Source: Shewanella electrica
GTDB taxonomy: Bacteria; Pseudomonadota; Gammaproteobacteria; Enterobacterales; Shewanellaceae
Length of the DNA: 64,000 nt
Reading direction: 5' to 3'
NCBI RefSeq assembly: GCF_022321485.1
Contig: NZ_JAKOGG010000004.1
Coordinates: 176,156 to 240,155 of the forward strand
Positions within the stretch are counted from its first letter, which is position 1; each line of letters opens with the position of its first letter. Below, piece by piece: positions 20,192 through 29,838 of the stretch. Made by a program: the position numbers and the translations under genes. Below the pieces are notes generated by a model. The model saw only the letters and a list, made by a program, of their open reading frames with translations. It had not been told where the DNA came from and searched no databases.

Positions 20192-20833
20192 ATGCAGATA
20201 GATCATCTAGTGATTTTTTGTAGTCCAGGCGCTCAAGAAGTTGAGCTATTAAACGCCTTTGGTTTGCATGATGGTGCGGCGCGCAGTCATACCGGGCAGG
20301 GGACCGCCAGCCGCTGTTTCTTCTTTGGCAACTGCTATCTTGAGTTATTGTTTGTCGAAGACGAGGTGGCGCTGCGCAGTGCTGCCACACGAGTCACGCG
20401 TTTGGCAGAGCGTTTTCTGCAATCAAACAGCAATACCTCGCCTTTTGGCGTGTGCTTTAAACAGCCCGATGCCGCGTTAGCGACGTTAGCTTACCATCCG
20501 GAATTTCTGCCGCAGGGCTACCGTTTAACGCTTGCTAGACATAATCCGCTTTCTGAGCCTTTATGGTTCTTTCTACAAACGCCTGACGGTGAGTTGCCGC
20601 CATTTCAACGGCAGACGTTTAATTGGCAATCAGAACTACATCAATTAACGGCGGTGAATATGACCATTGCCGAAGGGAGTAACTTATCTCCCACGGCTAA
20701 GGCGGTGATGGCGCACAGCTGTATCGAGCTGTTTGCCGATATCACGCCATTGATGGAGTTAACCTTTGACCATGGCGCACAGCGACAAAGCCACGACTTT
20801 CGACCGGCGTTGCCGCTGCTACTGCGTTGGTAA
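20192..20833 (+). CDS. Glyoxalase-like (VOC-fold) domain protein
   Basis: A 213-residue cytoplasmic protein beginning MQIDHLVIFC, the first beta-strand of a glyoxalase/VOC fold with the early histidine. FFFGNCYLELLFVED (about residues 47-61) holds a later acidic residue of the kind that can bind metal. It resembles the Glyoxalase_3 type of hypothetical proteins; substrate unknown. The ATG at 20192 is chosen for AGGTAGGGAT just upstream, although the frame is open about 110 bases further left. It stands alone, divergent from the cyclase gene. Confidence 0.7.
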   Translation: MQIDHLVIFCSPGAQEVELLNAFGLHDGAARSHTGQGTASRCFFFGNCYLELLFVEDEVALRSAATRVTRLAERFLQSNSNTSPFGVCFKQPDAALATLAYHPEFLPQGYRLTLARHNPLSEPLWFFLQTPDGELPPFQRQTFNWQSELHQLTAVNMTIAEGSNLSPTAKAVMAHSCIELFADITPLMELTFDHGAQRQSHDFRPALPLLLRW

Positions 20834-21109
20834 TGTCATCAGCTTGGCTCATTCGTCCAACGACGTTGACCACGACGGTGCCGTCACCGCTCAATTTTAG
20901 AATTTTTTGCCAATTTTTTTCATGTTTAACCTGATGAAACCGCGAGTATTTTTCTGCAAGGGAAATAATCGTTGCGGTGATATCTGTGCAGCCTTGGCAT
21001 TCTGCATCTATGCTAAATCCAGTAGGCAGATATGTGTATTATCACCGCGTGATTAATAGCGTGTGAAATTTATTTAGTTATTGAATTTATTTGATTTTTA
21101 AAATAGTAC

Positions 21110-21280
21110 TTCGCGATATGGTGGGCTCTGCTGGCAACTCTGCTTGGTGGCTTGTTGATAGAGAAAGTCGAAGTGCTATGACTGGGGCTGTTGATCTTTG
21201 TGGTGTGATTTTTTGCCGTTTCCCGTCGGCTCACGGGAATGTGGCAGAAGCCAAACCGGCGTTCCCACGCCGGTTTTTTT
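21110..21280 (+). ncRNA. Candidate small RNA ending in an intrinsic terminator
   Basis: A plus-strand terminator at 21253-21280 has no plus-strand gene to serve. A second hairpin, TTCCCGT/ACGGGAA at 21220-21239, lies just before it. A weak promoter can be drawn (TTGAAT at 21081, 17-base spacer, TAGTAC at 21104), giving a transcript of about 165 bases. No reading frame inside has a ribosome-binding site. This is inference from structure only. Confidence 0.3.
21253..21280 (+). terminator. Intrinsic terminator, best in the plus direction
   Basis: AAACCGGCG (21253-21261) pairs with CGCCGGTTT (21268-21276) around TTCCCA, then four more T. On the minus strand the stem is followed only by TTTGG, so it would be a weaker terminator for the efflux operon that ends at 21288. 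Confidence 0.8.
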
Positions 21281-21287
21281 CGTCAGC

Positions 21288-22685
21288 TTATTGGACCACT
21301 TCGGGGGCGATATCACGCCCGCCCAAGGCTTGATACAAGGTCGATTGCGCTGTGAGTTGGTTATAGCGGTTTTGCAGCAAAGACGCTTCAGCATTGCGCA
21401 TGGTTTCTTGAGCGTTGAGCCAATCTTGAATACTCACCGCGCCGTTACGATATTGGCTGGCGTAGATTTTCTCTGCGGCGACGGCTGAATCATATTGCAG
21501 TTGCAGCTTATCGCCTTGATAGGCGTATTGTTGCCGCGCTGAGATGGCATTATCGACATCTTCAAAAGCTTGGTACAGCGCTTGCCGATAGTTAATCGTG
21601 GCGGTTTGATAATCGATATCGGCAATATCATTGTTGAGTGACATCTGGCGCCACTGCAAAAATGGCAGGGTAAGCCCAGCGCCTAATGTGCCGATAGGAT
21701 TACGCAATAACTCTTTCAACTGGTTAGAGCTATCGCCCACCGAGCCAGTCAGCGTTAATGCTGGGAAGTACTGGGTGAAGGTGGCATCTTTGGCCGCCAA
21801 CGAGGCTTTTAGCTTATACAATGCCGCTTTAATATCGGGACGACGCACCAGCAAATCGGCGGGGACACCCGCATTGATTTGGGGAACGGCGCCTTCTGGC
21901 AACTTATCAATGGCGACCGGGAACTGCTCGGGTGGACGGTCAAACAATATTGCCATGGCGTTTTGCGCGACCACTAGCTGTTGTACCAGTTCGCTGTGGC
22001 TAGCTTCTTGTCCTGCCAGGCTGCGTTGTGCTTCGAGCACGTTTAAGCGAGATACGGCCCCAGTCGAATATTGCTGTTGGGTTAATGTCAGTGTTTGTTT
22101 GGCATACTCAATACTGGTTTGGCTCAGTTGCAGCCGCTGCTTGAGGTAACCAATCTGCCAGTACAATGAGGCGGTAGTGGCGACTAAGGTTTGCGCAGTG
22201 CTTTCACGATCTTGTTGGCTCGCCATCGCCGACCAGCGCGCTTGGTCAATATTGGCGCTGACGCGGCCCCACAGGTCAACTTCATAGCTGACTGAGGCAG
22301 TGGTGCTGTAACTGGTGCTGCTGTCGCCGCCATCAAGCGGTTTACTCTTACTCACGCGAGTAGTGGATGACAGTTGCGGCCACAGTTGATCGTCGGTGAT
22401 GCCCGCTTGTAAGCGCGCACGTCGCAGCGTCAAGGTTGCCAACGCTAAGTCGTTGTTGTTGACCAGCACTTGCTCAATTAATTGATTCAGCTCTGGGTTA
22501 TTAAACGAGGTCCACCATGGATCCATATTCACTTGGTCAGCTACTTGAGTTTGTTGCCAACTGCTGGGAATGCTCACTTGGGGGGCGGTAAATTCGCTGC
22601 GGGTAAATACGCCACAACCCGTGAGTAGCGTGGAGCATACGGCCAGCGCCGCGATATGAATTCGAAAATTGCGTTGTTTCATCAT
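21288..22685 (-). CDS. Outer-membrane efflux lipoprotein (NodT/OprM family)
   Basis: A 465-residue TolC-fold outer-membrane channel. The N-terminus has a lipobox LLTGC (Cys24), so it is a lipoprotein like NodT and OprM rather than TolC. Two outer-membrane-efflux repeats follow, with the family segment VPADLLVRRPDIKAALYKLK near residue 270. It is the last gene of the run, three bases after the ABC transporter gene, so a MacAB-type pump here carries its own exit duct. This gene order resembles Pseudomonas PvdR-PvdT-OpmQ. Confidence 0.93.
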   Translation of the reverse strand: MMKQRNFRIHIAALAVCSTLLTGCGVFTRSEFTAPQVSIPSSWQQTQVADQVNMDPWWTSFNNPELNQLIEQVLVNNNDLALATLTLRRARLQAGITDDQLWPQLSSTTRVSKSKPLDGGDSSTSYSTTASVSYEVDLWGRVSANIDQARWSAMASQQDRESTAQTLVATTASLYWQIGYLKQRLQLSQTSIEYAKQTLTLTQQQYSTGAVSRLNVLEAQRSLAGQEASHSELVQQLVVAQNAMAILFDRPPEQFPVAIDKLPEGAVPQINAGVPADLLVRRPDIKAALYKLKASLAAKDATFTQYFPALTLTGSVGDSSNQLKELLRNPIGTLGAGLTLPFLQWRQMSLNNDIADIDYQTATINYRQALYQAFEDVDNAISARQQYAYQGDKLQLQYDSAVAAEKIYASQYRNGAVSIQDWLNAQETMRNAEASLLQNRYNQLTAQSTLYQALGGRDIAPEVVQ

Positions 22686-22688
22686 CTA

Positions 22689-24632
22689 TTACTCTCTGGC
22701 CAAAGCATCGACGGGGTCGAGGCGGGCGGCATTGCGTGCTGGTAAAAAGCCAAATAACACCCCGATCAAGGTGGAACAGCCAAACGCTGCCACAATCGAA
22801 CTGGTGGAGTAGATCATCTGGAAGCTGCTTCCGGCGGAGGAGAAGCCAAAGCCGATTAAGAACGACAAGCTAATGCCTAGGATCCCACCGCAGAGGCAGA
22901 CCAAAATGGCCTCAATCAAAAACTGTCGCAGGATGTCCCCTTGGCGTGCACCCACAGCCATGCGTACGCCGATTTCACGGGTACGTTCGGTGACCGACAC
23001 CAGCATAATGTTCATCACGCCGATACCACCAACCACCAGCGAGATCACCGCGATGGCGGAGATCAGCAACGTCATGGTTGCGGTGGTTTTCTCAATATTT
23101 TGCCGAATGGTATCGGTATTGATGGTAAAGAAGTCTTCGGTGCCATGGCGCATCTTCAACAGACTGATAATCCCTTGCTCAGCCGCTGCGCTAGGGGCAT
23201 CGGCACTGATCCGCACGGATATGCTGTCCAGATAATGTTGACTCTTCATGCGGCCGCCCACTGTGGTGAAGGGTAACCACACCGTGAGCGCATCATTGTT
23301 ACCGAAGGCATTTTGCTTCTTCGCCGTTACGCCGATGATGCGTACTGGCAGATTGCCGAGGAAGATCACTTCGCCAATCGGGTTACTATTGGGAAATAGC
23401 TCCTGCTTGGTGTTGTCATCAATCACCGCTTCTTGCGCTAAGGTATCAACGCTGTGCTGATCCCAAAATTGTCCCGCGGTCAGCTCATAGCCGCGTACAC
23501 GGAAGAAGTCGGGGCCAACACCACTCACCGAGGCGCTTTTGGCTTGGTTGCCATAACGTATGGTGACGCTGGTACTGATTGATGGCGTCACACTGTCAAC
23601 AAATGGCAAATTGTTTAGCGTGTCGGCATCACTGGCGGTAAGAGTACGCACACGGCCAGAACGCCGATCACCAAAACCACTGCCGGGGCGCACATCAATG
23701 GTGTTGGTGCCCATTGAGCTGATGTTTTGCAAAATCGCTTGTTGCGAGCCTTCGCCCAGCGCCACCACCGATACCACCGAGGCGATACCGATGATGATGC
23801 CTAACATGGTCAAGAAGGTACGCAACCGATGCGATGACATCGCCAGCAACGCCATTTTCAGCGCTTCGGTAAAGTTATCCCAGTTAGCCATCCAGTTACG
23901 TGGTTTAGCTTTTTTCTCGGGAATCGCTTTGACGCTGCCCGCAGGTTTGTTGCGGCGATCAGCAAAAATCACCCCATCTTTGATTTCGATGATACGGTCG
24001 GCATATTCCGCCACCTGCATATCGTGGGTCACGATGATGATGGTGTGGCCGTCCTGATGTAGCTCTTGCAACAGCCGCATCATCTCCTCACCACTGTGGC
24101 TGTCGAGCGCTCCAGTCGGTTCGTCCGCCAGAATCACATCACCGCCATTCATCAAGGCGCGCGCCACACTGACACGTTGCTGCTGTCCACCACTGAGTTG
24201 GCTCGGTTTATGGTCCAGACGTTCACCTAAGCCTAAGCGCGACAGTAATAGTTCCGCACGTTCATGGCGCTCATGACGATCTTTACCAGCATAAATGGCG
24301 GGCACTTCAGCGTTGCCAACGGCGGTGAGATCACCCAGCAGATGGTAGCGTTGAAAGATAAAACCGAAATATTCGCGGCGTAACTCGGCCAGTTCATCGG
24401 CTTCCATTTTGGAGGTGTCTTGGCCGTTGATGAAGTATTTGCCTTGCGACGGTTTATCCAAACAGCCGAGAATGTTCATCAAGGTGGATTTGCCAGAGCC
24501 AGATTGGCCGACAATGGCGACCATTTCGCCACGCTCGATGGTGACATTAATGTCATGTAATACCGTCAGTTGTTGATCACCCGCCGGAAACGAGCGATAC
24601 ACACCACTGACTTCAAGTAATGGATTGCTCAT
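22689..24632 (-). CDS. macB: MacB-type ABC transporter (ATPase-permease fusion)
   Basis: A 647-residue inner-membrane protein. The N-terminal ATPase has Walker [10 protein letters not shown] (42-50), signature LSGGQQQR and Walker [13 protein letters not shown] linker leads to a first membrane helix (about 270-290), a large periplasmic domain, and three C-terminal helices of the MacB/FtsX permease fold. These are mechanotransmission exporters for toxins, lipopeptides, siderophores or macrolides. It starts three bases after the adaptor gene, so the three genes form one operon. The substrate is not readable from sequence. Confidence 0.95.
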   Translation of the reverse strand: MSNPLLEVSGVYRSFPAGDQQLTVLHDINVTIERGEMVAIVGQSGSGKSTLMNILGCLDKPSQGKYFINGQDTSKMEADELAELRREYFGFIFQRYHLLGDLTAVGNAEVPAIYAGKDRHERHERAELLLSRLGLGERLDHKPSQLSGGQQQRVSVARALMNGGDVILADEPTGALDSHSGEEMMRLLQELHQDGHTIIIVTHDMQVAEYADRIIEIKDGVIFADRRNKPAGSVKAIPEKKAKPRNWMANWDNFTEALKMALLAMSSHRLRTFLTMLGIIIGIASVVSVVALGEGSQQAILQNISSMGTNTIDVRPGSGFGDRRSGRVRTLTASDADTLNNLPFVDSVTPSISTSVTIRYGNQAKSASVSGVGPDFFRVRGYELTAGQFWDQHSVDTLAQEAVIDDNTKQELFPNSNPIGEVIFLGNLPVRIIGVTAKKQNAFGNNDALTVWLPFTTVGGRMKSQHYLDSISVRISADAPSAAAEQGIISLLKMRHGTEDFFTINTDTIRQNIEKTTATMTLLISAIAVISLVVGGIGVMNIMLVSVTERTREIGVRMAVGARQGDILRQFLIEAILVCLCGGILGISLSFLIGFGFSSAGSSFQMIYSTSSIVAAFGCSTLIGVLFGFLPARNAARLDPVDALARE

Positions 24633-24635
24633 AAA

Positions 24636-25847
24636 TTACAGTCTCACAGAGCGGCCAAAGCGGCTGGAATAACTGGTGCCTGTTGGCATGCCGATCACCA
24701 CTTCATCACCTTCTTGCAGGCCATCAGTAATCTGGGCATACACTTTGTTATTGATGCCCACTTTGACATCGCGGTATTGCAGCTCGCCATTAACCAACAC
24801 TGGTACTTGGTATTGAACGGCACCGTTGGCGCGGCGGTTCGCTTTTGCTGGTGCACTTTTGGCCAGTTGCAATACTTGTGCTGGCACCAACAGTGCATCT
24901 TCAGCTTGTTGCAGCACAATAGACACTTGGGCAGTCATACCAATGCGCAAGGCGCGGTCAGCGTTATCGACATCAAACAAACCGTTATAGTAGATGGCTT
25001 CTGAGTCGCTGGAGGTCATGTCTTTATCGTTGCCATCCATGGAGGTTGGCCCAGGTTCAATGGCGCGCAGGGTGGCGAAGTATTTTTTATTCGGATTGCC
25101 CAAAATGGTGAAATACACCTGTTGGCCGGGCTTGACGTTGACCACGTCTGCTTCAGAAATCTGCGCTTTCACGGTCATTTTATCCAGTTGGGCCAGCTCA
25201 ATAATGGTTGGCGTGGTTTGGTTGGAGTTAACTGTTTGGCCCACTTCCACCGCGCTGTATACCACCGTGCCGTCCATCGGCGCCGAAATGGTGGTGTAGC
25301 CTAAATCTACCTTGGCGTTATCTACTTGAATTTCCGCTTGGGCTTGTTGGGCAATCAACTGCTCCAACTCGGCTTTATAGACGGTGAGGTTGGCGTCGGC
25401 CGCTTCATAGTCCGCTTTTGAACTGGCGTTATCGGCCAACATCGCTTTTTGGCGAGCAAACTCCAGTTCGGCTTGATGGATTTGCGCCACCTTGGCTCGA
25501 TATTGCGCCTTGATGCTGTTGAGTGACGCTTGAGTGTTTTTCAAACTGTTCTGCTGGGTCAGGCTATCAATTTGGGCGATCAGATCACCTTTATTCACCT
25601 CTTGGCCCAGCTCCACGGCCATGCTTTTAATCTGCCCCGACACCTGCGCGCCGACATTGACGAGCTTATAAGCTTGCAACATGCCGTTGGCGAGGACGGT
25701 GTTTTCAATATCACCGCGTTGGACGGTTTCGGTGGCGTACTCTGGCGCAGGTTTCGGGCGCGTGCTGTAGTAGATCACTACAGCGAGCACAATCACTGCG
25801 AGCACGGAAACGGTAGTAATGAGCTTGCGTTTAACGGATTTTTTCAT
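24636..25847 (-). CDS. macA: Periplasmic adaptor of the MacAB-type efflux pump
   Basis: A 403-residue membrane fusion protein with an N-terminal anchor (KRKLITTVSVLAVIVLAVVI), a biotinyl-lipoyl domain split around a long alpha-helical hairpin (about residues 95-165, rich in Gln, Ala and Lys), and beta-barrel and membrane-proximal domains. The ATG at 25847 is chosen, with GGA upstream and a normal MKKSVKRK anchor start; an in-frame extension to 25913 adds 22 unlikely residues. It is the first gene of the efflux operon. Its 480-bp upstream region shows no recognisable operator. Confidence 0.92.
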   Translation of the reverse strand: MKKSVKRKLITTVSVLAVIVLAVVIYYSTRPKPAPEYATETVQRGDIENTVLANGMLQAYKLVNVGAQVSGQIKSMAVELGQEVNKGDLIAQIDSLTQQNSLKNTQASLNSIKAQYRAKVAQIHQAELEFARQKAMLADNASSKADYEAADANLTVYKAELEQLIAQQAQAEIQVDNAKVDLGYTTISAPMDGTVVYSAVEVGQTVNSNQTTPTIIELAQLDKMTVKAQISEADVVNVKPGQQVYFTILGNPNKKYFATLRAIEPGPTSMDGNDKDMTSSDSEAIYYNGLFDVDNADRALRIGMTAQVSIVLQQAEDALLVPAQVLQLAKSAPAKANRRANGAVQYQVPVLVNGELQYRDVKVGINNKVYAQITDGLQEGDEVVIGMPTGTSYSSRFGRSVRL

Positions 25848-26325
25848 TTTGCAGACGATCCCTGAATGTCCACTACAACCAATTGCAAGTGGAACCAAAG
25901 TGATAAAACTCAACCTGCGGGCAGTATATCCAGTTTCCGTTTTTCACAGCGTGTGAAAGTGTAAGGATTTAGTAAAGATAAACAAATCAACGTATAAAAA
26001 GTCAGTAAATCAGGGTGATAGACACAATTTGTTAAGAATTGATAACCTTTGCACACACTCAGGCACCGCTGAACGCAGTAGTGCAAGTGGTCAGGCTTCA
26101 GCTTGTCCGCAGTTAGCTGGCGCGAGCTTGTTTAGTTGTAAGCGTCACTGGCCGCGCCTGGTTCATAACGCTTAACTTCAACAAACATTAACGGCTAAAG
26201 GACGACGGCCCCGAATGTCATGGTTCTGTCATCGAAGCTTCTTAAACTAGCGTTATTTAGTGTCACGGCAGACACTGGTGAATCATGCCGTTGCGCCGTG
26301 GCTAATCCGTTGAAGGATGTTGTTG
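25848..26325. other. Divergent region between macA and the chemoreceptor gene
   Basis: There is no gene here. Around 26108-26120 a 13-base word (reverse complement CAGCTAACTGCGG) is shared with the inside of the MITE-like element near 4946, so a fragment of that repeat family may lie here. No terminator-like hairpin or clear operator was seen. Confidence 0.4.
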
Positions 26326-28227
26326 ATGGCTGTTTGGCGTTCCACGCTTTCCCTATTTACCGCCTTGGGTCGACGCCTTCGCGTGCGACTGTCACTGACT
26401 CAAAAAGTGATTGGTGGTTTCTCGCTACTTGGTGTGTTGCTGCTGGTCAGTGCCGCCGCTAATTTACTCTACGGCCAGCAAGTGCAGCAGCAACTGCGGC
26501 TGATGACTGACAACGCTACGCCACTGGTGCTGCAAACCAATCAACTGGGCAAAGTGCTGCTCAATGCCGACCGGCAACTGAAGAGTGTGCCGAGCATTGA
26601 TGATAGTCATCTTGCTATTACCGCCATCGATAACTTTGTCACTTCACAAACAGAGTTTGATGCCGCCCTGCAACAACTACAGCAACTGGCACAGCACAAC
26701 GAAGAGTTACTGTCGTTGATTGCGCCATTAGCCAGTCTTGATGAAGATTACTTTGCCCAAGGCAAACAACTCGGTGAGCAACATCAGGCTATGCTTAACG
26801 CCAGTGCCGCAGTTATTGCGGCGCAGCAGCAATGGCGTCAGCTCGGTCACGATGCCACCATTGCCGAGTTGCAGCCAGCGGTGGTAGCCTTGGTGGCGGC
26901 CAGTGATGAGTTTGAATTCAGCCAAGCACAACAGACGTTGGCACCATGGTTAACCGCGACGACGCCCGCATTGACGCAACTGCTGAGCGATTTGCAACAA
27001 GCCAAAACTGAGCAGATCCAAGCAAAACAACAACGGCAACAACTCATCGACTTAACTGGTGGCACCATTGATTACGCCATCGCCGTGTTAGGCGCGGTTG
27101 ACCAAGCGGCGCATCAGCTAGTGACCGACAGCGCCAGCGAAGTCACTCAAGCGTTGCATACCGGTTTTTGGCTCACGCTCGGCATGTTATTAAGCTCATT
27201 GCCGCTGGCCATGTGGGTGACGCTCAATATCTATCTGTCGATTAAGCGGCCACTTAAGGAGCTACTGCAAGTGCAACATGCTGCTGTTGCTGGCGATCTA
27301 GGTCAACAAGTCAACTACAGCAGTCATAACGAATTTGGCTTACTCGCCAACAGCACCAATGCGCTGATCAGTCATATTCGGCAGATGCTACAGCAGTTTA
27401 CCGAGGGTGCCTCGCAGCTAACTCAGGTGTCTGAGCAGACTCGCAGCCGCTCACAGCAGACGCATCAGGCGTTAGATGCCCAGCGAGCGCAAACTCAGCA
27501 AGTGAATATCGCCATGGTGCAGTTGGCCGCCGCGGTCGAGGAGGTGGCCCAATCGGCCGCGTTATCCCTCGATAGCGTTATTGATATGGGCAGCGCGGTC
27601 AGCCGAGGCCGACAGCAGGTCAATATCAGTATCGACGGCACGGAAATCCTCGCAAAACATCTGCATCAAGCCAGTGATTCACTCAAAGCGGTGGACAGCT
27701 CTGCTAATGATATCGGTGGCGTGTTGGATGTGATTAAAGGTGTATCTGAGCAAACTAATCTGCTGGCGCTGAATGCTGCGATTGAAGCGGCGCGGGCCGG
27801 GGAACATGGCCGTGGTTTTGCGGTAGTTGCCAGTGAGGTGCGTACCTTGGCGCAGCAAACTGGTGAATCGGCCAACACCATCAAGCAGATTATCGAACAG
27901 TTGCAACAACGTGCCCACGCGACGGTGACCTTGATGGATAACTGTCAAACCGCCATGGCGGAGGGATTGCAGCACAGTGCCGATACCGCCAATTGTATGC
28001 AGCAAATTCAGCAACTGATTGATGCTGTCAGTCGTAACAGCGAACAGATCGCCAGTGCGGCGGTACAGCAACAGACTAGCTGTGAACATATCGCGGGTAA
28101 TGTGCGTCAAATCGCCGATATTACCGAGGACAGCTACGCTGGCGTTAGCGCCTTGGCTCAGTCCAGTGAACATTTAGAGCAGCTCGTGCAAGCGCAAGAG
28201 CAACTGGTGAATCAGTTCCGTGCCTAG
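26326..28227 (+). CDS. Methyl-accepting chemotaxis protein
   Basis: A 633-residue chemoreceptor. Helix 1 is near residues 28-50 ([20 protein letters not shown]), followed by a roughly 230-residue Gln-rich helical periplasmic sensor, helix 2 ([20 protein letters not shown]), a HAMP domain, and the long cytoplasmic coiled coil. The highly conserved signalling tip contains [19 protein letters not shown]. There is no C-terminal CheR-binding pentapeptide (it ends VNQFRA). The ATG at 26326 has GAAGGA eight bases upstream and is preferred over the ATG three codons earlier. Ligand unknown; no chemotaxis genes are adjacent. Confidence 0.93.
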   Translation: MAVWRSTLSLFTALGRRLRVRLSLTQKVIGGFSLLGVLLLVSAAANLLYGQQVQQQLRLMTDNATPLVLQTNQLGKVLLNADRQLKSVPSIDDSHLAITAIDNFVTSQTEFDAALQQLQQLAQHNEELLSLIAPLASLDEDYFAQGKQLGEQHQAMLNASAAVIAAQQQWRQLGHDATIAELQPAVVALVAASDEFEFSQAQQTLAPWLTATTPALTQLLSDLQQAKTEQIQAKQQRQQLIDLTGGTIDYAIAVLGAVDQAAHQLVTDSASEVTQALHTGFWLTLGMLLSSLPLAMWVTLNIYLSIKRPLKELLQVQHAAVAGDLGQQVNYSSHNEFGLLANSTNALISHIRQMLQQFTEGASQLTQVSEQTRSRSQQTHQALDAQRAQTQQVNIAMVQLAAAVEEVAQSAALSLDSVIDMGSAVSRGRQQVNISIDGTEILAKHLHQASDSLKAVDSSANDIGGVLDVIKGVSEQTNLLALNAAIEAARAGEHGRGFAVVASEVRTLAQQTGESANTIKQIIEQLQQRAHATVTLMDNCQTAMAEGLQHSADTANCMQQIQQLIDAVSRNSEQIASAAVQQQTSCEHIAGNVRQIADITEDSYAGVSALAQSSEHLEQLVQAQEQLVNQFRA

Positions 28228-28423
28228 GCGTCTTGCCGTTAACTTAACGAAATATTTCCTTATGATTTCTCTGTTCTCCAATCCGTTAAATTGACTAAGA
28301 TATCTTTTGGCAACGTTACGTCTGTTTGTCAGTCACAACGTTAGCAAGAAACAGGGATGCTGGACGGCGTGCAGAAGTTGGCTAATACATGCAGCGCTGT
28401 CTTCAATGGAGAGGAAATAAAAA

Positions 28424-28846
28424 ATGAAAGTCTACGCAATGTTGTTGGCGGTCGCGGTAGTCGCGGGTTGCGCCAGTAGCTCCTCAGGGCTTACTGAGGA
28501 ACAACGTGAACAGCTATATCAGCAATATATCGTTCAGCAACAGTTAGCGCCTGCGCGAGATATCAAAAACTTTAAGATGCGTCGTTGGGAAGCCTTGTCG
28601 GAGCAAAGCGTGTTAATTACCAGCCGCGGTGAAGATTATCTGTTTACCTTGCAAAACCGCTGTTCTGATATCGCTAACGCAAGCTCAGTGATTGTCGGCC
28701 GCAACAGCTTGATCGCACAATTCAGTGATCGTCCGGCAACGATTGGTAATCCGCAATTATTGCCGTCGCAATGTCTGATCAAAGCGATCTACCCATTAAC
28801 GGTGGCGCAGGCGACCGAGCTGCGGCACTTAGGTAAAGACGAGTAA
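28424..28846 (+). CDS. Small lipoprotein of unknown function (DUF6491-like)
   Basis: A 140-residue envelope protein. Residues 1-16 form a lipoprotein signal (VVAGC, Cys16). A mature domain follows with NFKMRRWEAL and a later pair of cysteines (NRCSDI and PSQCLI) that could form a disulfide. The pattern resembles the DUF6491 family; function unknown. AGAGGA lies nine bases before the ATG. It is monocistronic, with a hairpin right after the stop codon. Confidence 0.7.
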   Translation: MKVYAMLLAVAVVAGCASSSSGLTEEQREQLYQQYIVQQQLAPARDIKNFKMRRWEALSEQSVLITSRGEDYLFTLQNRCSDIANASSVIVGRNSLIAQFSDRPATIGNPQLLPSQCLIKAIYPLTVAQATELRHLGKDE

Positions 28847-28865
28847 GCCGTTATCAACGGGTGAT

Positions 28866-28897
28866 ATCAAGTCGCCGATGTCGACGACTTGATGTTT
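28866..28897. terminator. Hairpin between convergent genes, probable weak terminator
   Basis: ATCAAGTCG (28866-28874) pairs with CGACTTGAT (28885-28893), then GTTT. It lies between the lipoprotein gene and the convergent dehydrogenase gene; the T-run is short, so efficiency is uncertain. Confidence 0.5.
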
Positions 28898-28907
28898 CCT
28901 GTCATTA

Positions 28908-29663
28908 CTACAAAAACATCCCACCCGACGCTTCAATCCGCTGGCCAGTGATCCAATGGCTGTTATCGCTTAACAACATGGCAATGACGGCACCAATATC
29001 GTCAGCTTCTCCAGCACGTCCTTTGGCGGTAACGCTGCTAACAAACTGGTTAGCTTGGGCGTTGTCACGTACACCACCACCATTGAAGTCAGTAGCAATC
29101 GCGCCAGGGGCCAAAGTGTTAACGCTGATGCCGCGCTCACCAAGTTCTTTGGCTAGATAACGCGACATGACTTCAACGCCGCCCTTCATCATGGCATAGG
29201 CGCTGTACCCCGGCAGTGAAAATCGGGCTAATCCTGATGACACATTGAGCACGTGGCCGCCGTTTTTCAGCAGTGGTAGCATGGCTTGGGTGAAGAAGTA
29301 GGGCGCTTTTAGGTGCAAGTTGTAGAGATCATCCACTTGCGCCATCGTGGTATCTGCAAAGGCTTGCTGTAAACCAGTACCGGCGTTATTCAGCAGGTAA
29401 TCCACATCGTTACGGCCAAACTGCTGCGGCAGGCGTTGTTGTAGTTGCTCGATAAACGGGGCATAGGCGGCAAAGTCACGCATATCCAGCTTTAATGCCA
29501 CCGCATTGCGCCCGAGTGCGGTTATCTCGGCGACGACCTCAGCGGCCGCTGCTTCATTGTTAAGGTAGGTCAGTACAATATCCACGCCGTTACGCGCTAG
29601 CGCTAAGGCGCCGCTACGCCCTAGACCGCGGCTACCGCCAGTAATCACTGCAAGCTTATTCAT
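28908..29663 (-). CDS. Short-chain dehydrogenase/reductase
   Basis: A 251-residue classical SDR, a cytoplasmic NAD(P)-dependent oxidoreductase. The cofactor motif TGGSRGLG is at residues 8-15, LLNNAGTG marks the NNAG strand, and the catalytic serine precedes the YSAYAMMK Tyr-Lys pair. Arg in the glycine motif (GGSRG) suggests NADPH preference. AGGATAAAACC precedes the ATG. It is divergent from a LysR-type gene with a T-N11-A dyad between them, so the LysR protein probably controls it. The substrate cannot be deduced. Confidence 0.88.
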   Translation of the reverse strand: MNKLAVITGGSRGLGRSGALALARNGVDIVLTYLNNEAAAAEVVAEITALGRNAVALKLDMRDFAAYAPFIEQLQQRLPQQFGRNDVDYLLNNAGTGLQQAFADTTMAQVDDLYNLHLKAPYFFTQAMLPLLKNGGHVLNVSSGLARFSLPGYSAYAMMKGGVEVMSRYLAKELGERGISVNTLAPGAIATDFNGGGVRDNAQANQFVSSVTAKGRAGEADDIGAVIAMLLSDNSHWITGQRIEASGGMFL

Positions 29664-29739
29664 GGTTTTATCCTCATGCTAAATAACAGACCAAATGTGT
29701 AGTCAATATCAACGAGGGCTAGTCTAGCTAACCGGATTT

Positions 29740-29764
29740 GCTTGATAAATTGGTTAAATCAAAC
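29740..29764. promoter_or_regulatory. LysR-type T-N11-A dyad in the SDR/LysR gap
   Basis: GCTTGAT (29740-29746) and ATCAAAC (29758-29764) form a dyad with one mismatch, separated by exactly 11 bases. This is the classic LysR-family binding pattern, midway between the two divergent starts. Confidence 0.6.
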
Positions 29765-29838
29765 AAGACTATTCACTTAATCTGAACAATGGCCGTGCCT
29801 GCATGCCGCGCAACGGCAACAACGGTTTGAGGTGAACC

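Larger units (their letters stand above)
20834..21287. other. Intergenic region with a possible small RNA at its right end
   Basis: There is no credible protein gene in about 450 bases. The left part is AT-rich with no clear terminator for the preceding gene. The right part (from about 21104) holds two hairpins, the second a strong plus-strand terminator, described separately. Confidence 0.55.
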
